From Apodospora peruviana (taxonomy: Eukaryota > Ascomycota > Sordariomycetes > Sordariales > Lasiosphaeriaceae), in the NCBI GenBank assembly GCA_033439685.1, contig JAUEDM010000001.1, positions 2,852,001 to 2,916,000 of the forward strand: a stretch of 64,000 nt of DNA, written 5' to 3'. Of the stretch, positions 10,576-21,645 are shown in pieces (position 1 is the stretch's first letter; each line of letters opens with the position of its first letter). The position numbers were made by a program, and so were the translations under genes. The notes beneath the pieces were generated by a model that worked only from the letters and a program-made list of their open reading frames with translations, did no database searches and was not told where the DNA came from.

Positions 10576-11909
10576 ATGGCTTCTTCACAAAAGATCTTCT
10601 CGCTCGAGGCGAAGGGTCTGAAGCTCGATACGGCGGACGACCTGGAGCCTCACATCGCCCCTCTTCGCGCCATGGACGATGTCGAGGAGGTCAGACTTCT
10701 AGGCAATACACTGGGCGTTGGAGCATGCAAGCTCCTGGGTGAAGTCCTGGCGGAAAAGAAGTCTCTTCGGGTGCGTGGTGGAAAGAACCGGCGCATGGTC
10801 TTGCGCCCCATCCAGTCAGGATACTGACCAGCGACTAGGTTGCCAACCTCGCCGATATTTTCACCGGCCGCCTTCTCAACGAGATCCCCGAGGCGCTTTC
10901 TTCGCTGCTGACCTCGATCCTGAACCTTCCAAACCTCAACACTATCAACCTTAACGACAACGCCTTTGGCTTGAACACACAGGCTCCCTTGGTCGCTTTC
11001 CTCGCCTCGCATGTACCTCTACAGCACCTGTACCTCAACAATAACGGCCTCGGCCCTCACGCCGGTATCCTAATCGCCGATGCTCTGTCTGAGCTCCACG
11101 CAAAGAAGGAGGAGGCCCGTAAACAGGGGCAGGATGTGCCCTACCTTGAGACGGTCATCTGCGGCCGTAACCGTTTGGAGAACGGCAGCATGACGGCGTG
11201 GGCAAAGGCCTTCAGCCTCCACAACAAGGTGAAAGAGGTCAAAATGGTACAGAACGGCATTCGGCAGGAGGGTATCTCGCATCTCCTTACTGAGGGTCTA
11301 CGTCACGCCTCCGAGCTTCGGGTTCTCGATCTTCAGGATAACACATTCACGCTCATGGGCGCGAAGGCCTTGGCAAAGGTTACCCCTGGCTGGACTGAGA
11401 TCATCGAGTTGGGCATCGGCGACTCTCTGCTTGGTGCCAAGGGCGGCGTTGTGTTCTCGCAGTCGCTTGGTCAAGGCAAGAACGCAAAGCTCGAGATTCT
11501 GCGCCTGCAGTACAACGAGATTACCGCCCCGGGATTGAAGGGTCTGGCGCAGGCCGCTAAGGAATCTCTCCCAGCCCTGAAGAAGATTGAACTTAACGGC
11601 AACAAGTTTTCCGAGGAGGACGAGTCTATTATTGCTCTCCAGGAGCTTTTCGAGGAGCGCAAGGAGGCGCTGGGCGGCGATGTTGTAATTGAGGATGACT
11701 GGGGAGTTGACAGCCTGAGCGACTTGGAGGAGATGGACTCTGACGAGGAAGAAGAGGACGAGGAGGAGGAGGAGGAAGATGTCTTGCCTGAGGACAGGGC
11801 TGAGAAGCTCATCCAGGAGGCCGAGGAGGCACAGGAGGAGCCGGTTGTTCAGCTCAAGGACAAGGAGGTGGATGACCTGGCTAAGGAGCTCGAGAAGACG
11901 AGCATCTGA
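10576..11909 (+). CDS. RNA1: Ran GTPase-activating protein Rna1 (RanGAP)
   Basis: Exons 10576-10770 and 10839-11909 give 421 aa. Intron 1 is 68 bp with GTGCGT, a TACTGAC branch point and CTAG. The protein is an array of RanGAP-type leucine-rich repeats (LRRs) from about residue 25 to 345, for example NLNTINLNDNAFG and LQHLYLNNNGLGPHAG. The latter matches the segment holding the catalytic asparagine of yeast Rna1. A strongly acidic run of Asp/Glu (about 350-375) follows and then a short helical C-terminus, the standard fungal layout. It stimulates GTP hydrolysis by Ran in the cytosol, which maintains the nuclear transport gradient. Length and domain order are normal. Confidence 0.96.
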
Positions 11910-12747
11910 GTGTCGGCCCATCAATTCAGGCCAGCGAAGAGGTGTGCAGCAGAGTGACTTTTATTTCCACTCGACGAAGGAGGACGATACCCAAGAGCAC
12001 TTTGATGATGGAGGGTTTTGGCAGGAAGGTTATAGGTACATATTGGGCAGCGATGGGAGGTTGGATGCTTGAGAACAAACACCGTTAGGAGATCATTGTA
12101 GAAATCAGTGGATAGCGCCTCGTTTAGACCCGTAATCAAAATATTATAAAGAAGCTCACGGTGCCGACATGACGCGCTGTAGGTGAACAGATCGCGAACC
12201 CCAACCACCTAGCAGCCTTCAGGGAGATACACTAATGAGGTGTGATGACTGCAGTATGAATAGGTACTCACTGGGGTCGCTTATATACTTTGTCTCGAGA
12301 TTTATTTACATTTTGCGTGTTCAGATATGTACTTTTTCCCCTCTGTATTATTGTTACTGGGAGTGGTTCGGCTTCTGGCGGTCACCCCACAGTCACACCA
12401 TCCTCACAGCATTATTACCGAGCGTAGCTCCACTAGCTGCATCACCGGCTCACTCCGCAAAACAGCTCAGGTCTGGCACGACAGATCATTGTGATCACGC
12501 ATTTCTTATGGGATCTAGACTTTAAACAAGTAGACAAAGAAAAACACCATATAACTCCGGTGTGCTTCTTTGCGATAATAAAAGCTCGCTTCCCGCAATG
12601 CAAAAATTCAAAACACCAATTATTCAATATCACGTCTACTTAATACTAGAGTTGAAACAAACACAACACAACATTCACACCCACAAGACAGACATATCTA
12701 CTCTACCTTACCAATCTTACCACCTACTAACACAACAAAAAGAGAAA
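11910..12747. other. intergenic, RNA1 3' region and next promoter
   Basis: AT-richer than the flanking genes. It includes the RNA1 3' UTR and, in its last 100 bp, an A/C-rich leader (CACAACAAAAAGAGAAAATG) typical of fungal 5' UTRs. No gene is supported. Confidence 0.45.
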
Positions 12748-13398
12748 ATGATCTTATTTGAGACCACAGAGTCGGTGATCGAGATCCTCTGGGACATTGC
12801 GCTCGCCTTCTTCCTCGTCCGGCTCGCTTTCGTCTACTTCTTGCTGAATCTCGTCTCAGCGCTGGCGCTCAGCTACTACTACTACTACCCGCTTGCATCG
12901 CAGAGCGCCGGCGAGCAGCTGCCGCTGTTACCCCTTTTGCTGCTGGTGGCCAACTCGGCCGTCTGGGCCCGGTTCGTGATCGTGTACTACGAGGTACCGC
13001 GCGTGACGGGGTTCCGGATCGCGGCGGGCGTGACGAGCTTGGTGTTTATGGTGCTTGCCGAGATGGTTGCCGGGCTGGTCATGTACGAGGAAGGGTATTA
13101 TACCGGCCGGCAGCAGTGGATGATGGCGGATTATTTGAAAGGTGGTGCTGAGTTTGGGGCCGTGATGGCGGCGTATGCATTGATGCCGTGGGTTCAGATG
13201 GGGCTGGAGGGATTGGGGGCAAGAGGAGAAGAGGAGGACGAGAGTACTAGCCATGGACATGAGGGCAAGACACTTGTTGATGCTGTGTAAGTGAGATATC
13301 TGTGTGGTTGTTTGGCGCATTTGCTAACTGATTGTTTTGTTTGCAGACCGACGGTGAACTTGTCCGAGAAAAGCTTGAAGCAGAAGAAGATGGAGTGA
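12748..13398 (+). CDS. four-helix integral membrane protein, function unknown
   Basis: Exons 12748-13286 and 13347-13398 give 196 aa. The 60-bp intron has a perfect GTAAGT donor, a TGCTAACTG branch point and TTGCAG acceptor. Hydrophobic segments lie at about 12-42, 57-81, 89-113 and 133-152. A Tyr5 run (43-47) and an acidic patch EEEDE (161-165) are visible. The C-terminal 16 residues come from the second exon and are basic (KQKKME end). The first segment has no signal peptidase site, so a multi-pass protein is most likely. I do not recognise the family. It is a four-pass protein like the gene at 7127, but I see no clear sequence similarity between the two. Confidence 0.75.
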
Positions 13399-14995
13399 GT
13401 TGGCTGTTGGGTACTGCCAGGGCAGTGCCAGGGCATGTTTTGTTGACTTTGGTTTCATCTCATCGTCATGATATCCTCTTTTTCCGGAGTTTGGCGGATG
13501 CATTATGAGCTGCTGTAACGACTGTTTACGTTGTCGCTTTACCAGCAATCATTCGGGGTCTGGGGACTGGAGTTTGGGTTGACTTGCCAAAAACGTAAGC
13601 ACCCAGGTATATATACGGCGGGTATTTTCATCAACACGTATTCTACATGGACTTCTCCTACTTGCTTCTTAGCAATCTCACCGACATGGGCGTATTTTGT
13701 ACTTGGATCGTAAGCATACTCCACTAACAGCCAACGTTAGATTTTGAAACTTCAAATTGGTCTGGTGATGATTGTATGGAAGATGAGAGTGACGAAGAAG
13801 TGCCTTGTGAAGTGTGAGGATTGAGATCTCTGGACATGTCTGTGGACTGTTAAACACTGGACGCCACTGATGAACACCTGTGCCCAGGCGCCTAGGCCCA
13901 GGCGCTGCTAATCGGATGCGGGTGGTGGGTTGGGTGGCATTGCAGTCACGGACTTGACCTTAGCGTGCCCCGCAGAATATGCACCCACTACCGACAACGT
14001 GGAGTGGGCGTTCCATTTCAACCAACTCTCTCCCGATCATCAACTCAATCTGGTCGTTCAGAGGCTGGGGGTCTCGACCTCATCGCATAGACACCACCCC
14101 TGCGATCTCCCAGACGCCACGATGGCGATCGAAACTTCTCGAGCAATTTGTCTTTCGTCGATCTCTCTGTCTCTCTCTCCCTCGTCCGGGCCACGACAAT
14201 GCCGTCTTCCTTCTTGACATCTCGAGGATTCCCAGGCACAGCAAAGTGAACTCGGGAAAAGGGACGCCTCGTAGCCTTTAGATCTGTGGGGTCAATAAAT
14301 GCAGCCTTTATCGCGGAGTTACGAGTGTAACATGGCAAAGTCTCTCCTTGCATGGCGATATTAAGTGCTCGCATATCCGGAAGTGTTCTCGAGCATCACC
14401 GACTTCAACCGTACTTTTCTCCCGCCTCGCTCCCGTCTATATGACGCTCGTGATATATAGCGTGTTCACCCCCTTTTCCTGACCACCAGCACTTCCAGGT
14501 TGGAAGTCTACCAGGCTGCCAACTACGAGATCCTCCTCCTCCAACGGTCCTGTACATGCGATTCCCGGGCCGTCAGACTGCCTGCGCCTCTCAGGCTAAA
14601 GATAGCTGGGTGATTTGCGATATTGAATCTCATCCCTTGGCTTCCTCGCTCATGGCCGCGTCGAGAAGCATCTTCTCGATGAAGTGGATGAGTACTTTAG
14701 GCCATCGTGTTCCCTCGCCCGGCACACGGTGGCCTCGACCGGATGCCCATCCATCCTCCCATTCCAACGCTCTGCGACTGTGTCTTAGGTTGGTGAGCTG
14801 GACCGCCACCCAAAAGGAGCTTTTTATCAACTACATTCTTTACTTGGTGTCTTGGTGGGTCCGTCGACGACTGGTGACGAGTGATTTGCTCCATCAAGTT
14901 CTATATATCCCTTCTTGATAACTCTTTCGAGTCGTCTGTCCCCCGTTCTCGGTCCTTACCTCTGACTGGCATTCACCCCAGCCAACCCAGAAAAG
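13399..14995. other. intergenic, chitinase promoter side
   Basis: A 1.6-kb gap upstream of the chitinase. It contains direct CCCAGGCGC repeats around CCTAGG at 13883-13905, and two TATATA-like stretches near 14452 and 14902. Open frames here lack coding character; none is called. Confidence 0.45.
14901..14910 (+). promoter_or_regulatory. putative TATA box of the chitinase gene
   Basis: CTATATATCC lies about 90 bp before the ATG at 14996 and is followed by a pyrimidine-rich leader. The position suits a TATA element for a regulated secreted-enzyme gene; this is inferred from spacing only. Confidence 0.4.
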
Positions 14996-16754
14996 ATGTT
15001 GCCTTCAGTTTTCCTTCTCGCCGCTCCTTTACTCGGGGCGGTCTCGGTTTCTGCCGCCCCGAAGCTGATCCAGCTTAACCCTCAGGAGGATGTCGAAGTG
15101 CACTGCGGTGGTGCCGCTGCCACGGTGACCGTGACAAAGACGGCAACTGTTTTTGCACCATCGCAAGGGACAGCAGCAGGAGATTTGAGTGGTCCTCAAG
15201 TAGAGAAAACCACGAGAAATGCTCCAACTGCCACCCGGGTAACTGCATCACCTAAAAACTCACCTACAGGGTCCAAATCCCAGAACTCGCTGCCGAGCAA
15301 TGTTCGAACCCCGGAGACTGTACAAACACCGGCTGCCGTTGATCCTGATATCCACCCGGCTGCCAATATTACCGGTGACACCACTCCTCCATCGACGTAC
15401 CGGAATGCGCTTTACTTCACCAACTGGTATGTCTTGACTGCTGTCCCCGGTGCAACTGAGCAGCTTGTTGAGAATTCTAACCGGCGTATATAGGGGTATT
15501 TACGGCGCCAACTTCCAGCCCCAACAACTTCCCGTTTCGCAGATATCCCACGTTCTTTACGCTTTTGCGGATATTGGGTCTGATGGCGAAGTGTAAGTCT
15601 TTTTGAACAGAGCTACACATGTTGTGCGACGGAAACTGACATGCCTACAGGAAATCTTCTGATTCATATGCAGACCTTCAGAAGCATTACCCCACAGACT
15701 CATGGAATGATCAGGGTAACAATGTATACGGCTGTGTCAAGCAGTTATTCCTGCTCAAGAAGAAGAACCGGGGCGTGAAAGTGCTCCTCTCCATCGGAGG
15801 GTGGACCTACTCGCCCAAGTTCCCCCCCATTGCCGCGACCGAGGCTGGACGCCAGAAGTTTGCCTCGTCGGCGGTGAAGCTAGTTCAAGGTGAGAGTTCT
15901 CCGCCCCTGTTGAATTTTCACCCCAGTAATACTGACTTAAGTGTAATTATTCAGACTGGGGATTTGACGGCCTCGATATAGACTGGGAATACCCAGCCAA
16001 CGCGGCCGAAGCTCAGAACTTTGTCCTCCTCCTCCAAACGTGCCGTCAAGCGCTGGACATGTACGCCGCCAACCACGCACCGGGGTACCACTTCCTGATC
16101 ACCATCGCGGCGCCCGCCGGCCCGCAGCACTACAACGTCATGGACCTCGCCGGAATGGACCCGTGGATCGACGCGTGGCACCTCATGGCCTACGACTACG
16201 CCGGCTCGTGGGACTCGACGTCGGGTCACCAGTCTAACATTTACCTCAACACCAACAACCCGCAGGCCACGAAGTTCAATACCGAGCAGGCCGTGCGTGA
16301 CTACATCATTAAAGGAATCCCGTCACGCAAAATCGCGCTCGGCATGCCGCTTTATGGTCGCTCGTTCGAGGCCACGAGCGGGCTCGGACAGCCGTACAAC
16401 GGCATCGGTGCCGGGTCTATCCAGTCCGGCGTCTGGCTGTACCGCGACCTGCCGCGGGCCGGCGCGCAGGAGGGATACGATGATGTGGCTAAGGCGAGCT
16501 ATAGTTACGACCCGGCCACCAAGGAACTGATTTCGTACGACACGGTCACCAGCGCCGTCACCAAGGCCAGGTACCTGAGCGAAAAGGGGCTGGGCGGGGC
16601 CGTGTTCTGGGAGGCCAGCGGTGACAAGACAGGTGCGAGCAGCTTGGTCGGCACGCTGGCTACCCATATGGGCAAGCTGGACAACTCGCAGAACCTGCTC
16701 TCGTACCCGGCCAGTCAGTATGATAACATCCGGGCGGGTATGCCTGGGGCGTGA
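14996..16754 (+). CDS. secreted GH18 chitinase
   Basis: Exons 14996-15426, 15494-15592, 15651-15889 and 15955-16754 give 522 aa. A signal peptide (about 1-20, ending VSVSAA) is followed by a roughly 110-residue Ser/Thr/Pro-rich, probably O-glycosylated stretch. The GH18 barrel begins at YRNALYFTNWGIYG (about 132). LLSIGGWTYS (222-231) is the conserved third-strand motif. FDGLDIDWEYP carries the DxxDxDxE signature, with Asp264, Asp266 and the acid/base Glu268; LMAYDYAG and GAVFWEASGD follow. It hydrolyses beta-1,4-linked GlcNAc polymers by substrate-assisted catalysis. No chitin-binding or LysM domain is visible. The layout suits a class V (bacterial-type) fungal chitinase used in wall remodelling, autolysis or attack on other fungi. 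Intron 3 splits the codon just before the catalytic motif. Confidence 0.94.
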
Positions 16755-18626
16755 GGGCATCCCGAATGATTTTCTGTCTGATGAATTCCGGGGAAATCTG
16801 GGCTGTACTTGGGTTCTGCCCTTTCTTGGTACCTCCGCTAACCTTGCAAAAGGATGTTGTTATTTTAGGTTCTTTTACTGCATTTTGTACATAAACGACT
16901 CTTTTTTAGGATGCGTTGTATGGTTTTTATTCAATTCTTGTCTTTCGTTTTTTACACACCTCGCCCACATTTTGCATTTTTTTGTATCCTTTTTATTATT
17001 TCGTTTTGGGGGCTGCATTGCATTTCTTTTTGGCATTTCTTCTGGGAGTTTATTCTTCGATATCAGGTCTACCTATATGTGCCTAGGCGCCTAGGTATTA
17101 AACGGAACAGAAACATATATTCTATAATTTATCTACGGTGTTGTTTGTGTTCAGTGTAAGCGATCCAGATCTAGATGGCGACGTACTGTCTTAAGCATGT
17201 TTCTGTGTGTGCGGAGCTCCCGGCCTTCTCGGAGAATGCTCTATTGTGCATCTCCATGGCATTCTTGTATGAGGCTGCGCCGTAGAGTCCACGTGAACAC
17301 ATGTTAGTCCTGGACGCCGTACTGACAGGAAACGCCTCTCCTTCAGGCTTGAGGTCGAAAGCTGTCGAGGGGCTGTCACCAGTTCAGCTTCGTTTCGAGA
17401 ACAACACTCTACGTAAGGTACCGAGTCTATCTTGTCCTGCCATAGATTAAAATCAGACGGTTCGACATGGCGTCAGGTATTATTGTACTCTCGATTGGGC
17501 AACAAGGTGGACTGTTATACAGTGCAGGTTCACTTGTAATAGTGCACCTGCAGGTCGTGTTTCTGTCCGAACTCTCAGCTGCCAGCATCTCTGGCGATTT
17601 CTTTACACAAAGCAACGAAAAGAGAAGGGGGGGAAAACACCTGTACCTGGACTCGCAATCACATCGTTTCAACAACATGCCAGATTTTGGGGCTCCAGGG
17701 TTACTGGATTCTGCCAGATTCCGGTCCCGCGTTTCTGCATCAGCCAAGTCTGTTAACACATCATGTGGAGAGCGGCGCAAAATCACTAACAGCTGCCAGG
17801 GGTCGGCAACAGGGGAAGTTTCATCGCTGCAGGGCACCCTTCCAGTGTCAGAACATTCAGCTTGGACACCACGACAAAACTGGGACTACCAAGCCGGAGC
17901 ATGAACGGATGAATTCAGATGCGGGCAAGTAGCTTGATGCACTCTTCTCTCCTGTTCATGACGACCTCCTCCTCAAGTGGGATGTTTCGAGGCCAATTCC
18001 GACGACCGCTTCTGACTGGCTGGACCTCATGCTCAACTTCTCTCTTTTCGTTTCTTTCCATCTCGCAACCAGCTTGAGACTCTTCCCCTTCCTTGGGCAG
18101 GACTCGGGCGAGCTATGTACTCTTCCCCCCTTGGCATACGTTCGAGGTACCTCACCGCCAGACGAAGTGTCTGTTCGGTCGTCCATGAGCGCAAATCAGG
18201 ATGATGCCCAGCCTGCGATGCTGCTTCAGACCGGCCGGTACTGTCGCAAATCCTGTGGGAGATCTCTCTGCCGTCGATATATCCAGTTTCTATCATAACC
18301 GGATCTCTGTCCTAGTTCCTGGGCCTTCTCTTGTTTTCTCTCCTTTTCTGTTCTTGTTCGTTGATATACTCTCTTGGGTAGCCTCCGCTTCTTTCTTGTT
18401 TCTCTTGTTTCCCTTTTTTCCTTTCTAATCTTCGCTCCGTCGTTTCTCTTCGTGACACTGCAGGTCAGCTATTATAATTTATATTTTTGCTTTCTCGACA
18501 TTCATTCTCTTTTACCATTGAAGTTCGACTTACCTTCGGCACGCCCAGCTTCGGCCTGGTGCTTTATTTTTAATCATCTCGACTTCGCGACGACAACAAG
18601 ATACAAATCCATTCATTACAACCAAG
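16755..18626. other. 1.9-kb intergenic region
   Basis: Begins with a T-rich chitinase 3' flank (16850-17030), then a double palindrome GCCTAGGCGCCTAGGTA at 17081-17097. The middle (17190-17930) has overlapping frames on both strands but no plausible gene. The end is the promoter of the GPI protein. Confidence 0.45.
18321..18450 (+). promoter_or_regulatory. CT-rich promoter tract upstream of the GPI wall protein
   Basis: About 130 bp dominated by C and T on the plus strand lies 180-300 bp before the ATG at 18627. Such pyrimidine tracts commonly precede transcription starts of strongly expressed genes of filamentous fungi. The ATG itself is in a good context (AACCAAGATG). Confidence 0.5.
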
Positions 18627-20213
18627 ATGCATTTCTCAACGAGCACTTTCCTTACCGTCCTCGTGGCCGCCGCGGCACAGGATGCCGCCGCGTTGCCTCA
18701 AGCAGGTGCCGACAACGCCGGAGCGGCAACAGGACTAAAGCCTCTTCCTGGTCTGCAGACAAATGTTGGTGCACTTAGGCCTCTGCCCGGACTCGATACG
18801 GGGGCCCCGGCCGTTGCGGCGCCGCCGGATACGGCGGCAGTGGTCGCACAGGTGGGCGTTGCCACGGCTCAAAACACAGTAGCGACGGCAGCACCACCCG
18901 CCGCTGCTCCGGTTGCACCCCAGGCTCTGCAGCCGCTTCCAGGTCTGCAAACCGCCGCAGGAGAGTTGAAGCCTCTTCCAGGTCTGGCTTCTATTGTATG
19001 TTTGATTTGTCCCCGGATATAACACCCTATCAGCATTGGTAATCTAACATTATTCTCACAGGCCACCGCCCCCAACGTCGACACAGTAGCGGTCCAGACG
19101 GTTCTACCGCCAGCTGCTGCTGCACCAGAAACCGCAGCAGCAAGCGCCTCCGTCGCTGCTCCCCCAGCTGTTGCCCCGGCTGCTGGTTCGATTGGATCCT
19201 TTACCCAGATCGTCGCCGAGTCGACGGCAGCAGCTGCCGTGGTCTCGTCCGCCGCGTCTGTAGACGTGGCAGCTCCGCCTGCCGCTACCGCTGCAGCCCC
19301 AGTTGCTGTAGCCTCGTCCGCTACAGCAGGCGTCGTTGGGTCGTTCACCCCGATTGTCGGCGAGGCTTCTTCCGCCGTTGCGAGCGCCGCCATCGGCTCA
19401 GTTGCCGCTACTGGTGTGGCCGAGCAACAGACCGGCCTTGTCGCGGAGACGCCTGCTGCCGCGGCCGGGGTTGGTGGCTTCAGCACTGTCGTTGGTGCGG
19501 TAACTGGTGTCCCCGGAGCCGTGGCCGCTGCACCGTCTGTAGCATCCATTGCTGCGTCGGCGGCACTGTCTGTCGCCGCGTCCGCGTCGCCGGCATTCGC
19601 ATTCAGCAACGGAACCGCGGCTCAGACCGGTGGAGTCGCCAGTCTTCAGCCTCTCGGCTCAGGGGCAGCTCAAGGTACCGGTGCGCTTCAGCCACTCGCC
19701 ACAGGCGCTACGGGGGCGAGCGGTGATGCTCTGAAGCCTCTGCCAGGTCTCGAGTCTACTTCTCCCGAGTCCGCTTCTCCCGAGGCCTCCGGCGCGCTGA
19801 AGCCTCTCCCCGGCACGGCTGTCACCGAGCTCGGAGGAGCATCTTCTGCGGCGCTGCAGCCCCTTCCTGGTGCTACAGATGGCGCATCCGGGGTCATCGA
19901 AGGTGCAGGAGCTACTGGTCTTTCATCGCTGGCACCGCTGGCGACCGGCGGCGTTAACAATGCGGCTGGAAGCGTCGGTGGCGTTGGTGCTCTGACGACC
20001 GGCGCCGGCGGCCTTAACGCGTTGACGACAATGTTGACTGTTTCGGATGGCGTGACCCTGACGAGCGTGGCTGCCGTGGCTCAGCAGACAGGCGCCGGTG
20101 CAGACTCGAACACAGTCGATGCTGCGCCTGAGTCTGGCGCCGGGGGAGGAATGAACGCGATGGTCGCGGTGGTTGGAGGCGCAGCGGGTGTCCTTGCTAT
20201 GCTATTACTTTAA
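18627..20213 (+). CDS. Ala-rich secreted GPI-anchored wall protein with L-x-P-L repeats
   Basis: Exons 18627-18995 and 19062-20213 give 506 aa. There is an N-terminal signal peptide (about 1-22) and a C-terminal hydrophobic tail (AMVAVVGGAAGVLAMLLL) preceded by Gly/Ala/Ser residues, the usual GPI-attachment layout. The body is almost entirely Ala, Val, Thr, Ser, Gly and Pro, with virtually no cysteine. Ten copies of a short motif, L-[KRQA]-P-L-[PGA], begin near residues 37, 50, 101, 114, 318, 332, 347, 369, 388 and 413. The best are LKPLPGLQT-like. A second weak repeat, GSFTxIVxE, occurs twice between them. No dibasic Kex2 sites separate the repeats, which argues against a cleaved repeat-peptide precursor. 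Most likely a structural, O-glycosylated cell-wall protein; no enzyme domain is visible. Confidence 0.8.
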
Positions 20214-21645
20214 AGTTGGGACACGACGAGCTGATCTTTTTTCTCAGCTTCCTCTTTCATTTCCATTCTTGCCCATCGGCTACGCTACGCCTCTTCCCTC
20301 TCCTAGGAGGAGATCAAGGAGAGGGTGAGATTTTACGAGGCGGGCGTTATCACACACACACACAAAATTATACCCCTTTGCTCACCTACTTGGGACTGAA
20401 CTTCTCTGGAGGGGGTGGTATGTTTTGGTTGATGGTGTTTTTTGGGAGGAGGAGCAGTCCCTCCCTCCTTACAAAAACTGAGAGTACGGCCGGCAAGCCG
20501 TGCTGGGAATTTATTTACTGTACCATGCACTTTACCGGCGTTGCGAGACCACCACCAAGGCGGTTGGTTGGTTTCTGGATTTTTGAACGGAACGGTACAA
20601 CGGTTTATTGTATATGATTGTATTTACCAAGCTGTGATATACATATATACACTTCAGTCTTTTTAGATCAGAGTTTAAAACGAACAAGAAAACATAATCA
20701 AATTTGAATACATACAATTGCACCATCAGCCGCCATTTGCTTGGACTCAAGAGGTCACTGGATGCTAAGGAGCTTCGGCAGGTCCCCCATTTTTCGGCAA
20801 TTTGGGGGGGATAGCGCACCTACCTGACCACCAGAAAGACCTACATGAAGATGGGCATACGCAACGACATGATGACGATGCGATCGATGTTGTTTGATCG
20901 GCTCTTTTGTGCATTGCCAAGACGGTACCTGAGGTGGTTAGGGAGGTCGAGCGAGGACCGCTGCAGGTACACTGCCGTTCCGTGGATCCGAAACGCAACC
21001 CTTTTTGGGATATTTATTTTATTCCCAGCTGTTATCGGCTGAAGGTAGGTTAGGTAGACCGGTAGATAAGCACGTGGTCAGTCATTTGAATGTGGACTTG
21101 GATCACTTGGTGATTTGATTGTTTCTCAAGGTGATGTGATCTTAATTCGGCCGTCGACTTGATGATTCTCACTGCATTTCCCGTGGTCATATCGTGATAT
21201 TCAATCAGTTGGGGCTGAACAGGGAGATAGACTGTTCAAACAACATTGCCAACAGGCACGGTGACACGAACGAGGATCCCTATCTCTTTGGAAGAGCCAA
21301 CACCACTGTTGGTTAATTCTTAGTGTTAGAAATGGACACAAAAAGAACCTTGGGAGAGATCACAATCCTCCTAATTGTACTGTTTCCTGAAGTTGGTGGT
21401 GAAGTGATCCCCAATGAGATCACGGAGTGTCGGAAGCTAGGCCATTTTCTGCCGCCGGCCCCCGCCTAAATTATGATAAGCTCAAGCAGAGGGAAGCTCC
21501 CCCATGATCCATCCCGCCGTCGCCACTTGCATGCTGCGCGTCGACGACATTATTGACACGATCCAGCCAGCGCGCAAACGAATCGACGCCCAGAAAGGAT
21601 ATTATACATGATCGATTGGAACGGTGCCACAAATACAAACCAAAC
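20214..21645. other. intergenic region with a CA microsatellite
   Basis: Holds the 3' flank of the GPI protein, a (CA)7 tract at 20351-20364 and a GGTAGGTTAGGTAG motif near 21043. The last kilobase is the promoter of the twin CX9C gene. No gene is supported. Confidence 0.45.
20351..20364. repeat. (CA)n microsatellite
   Basis: Seven tandem CA units in the 3' flank of the GPI-protein gene. Confidence 0.8.

Noticed and set aside
11298..11924. 208-codon minus-strand frame rich in Leu
   Set aside because: Antisense shadow of the RNA1 leucine-rich repeats and acidic tail.
17467..17904. 145-codon frame on the plus strand, with an opposing frame
   Set aside because: Open in both directions, no domain, no introns, ordinary composition for a non-coding GC-rich stretch.
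18627..20213. repeat-peptide (RiPP/Kex2-processed) precursor interpretation of the GPI protein
   Set aside because: No Lys-Arg sites flank the repeats, no partner genes of a ribosomal-peptide cluster nearby, and a GPI-type tail is present.
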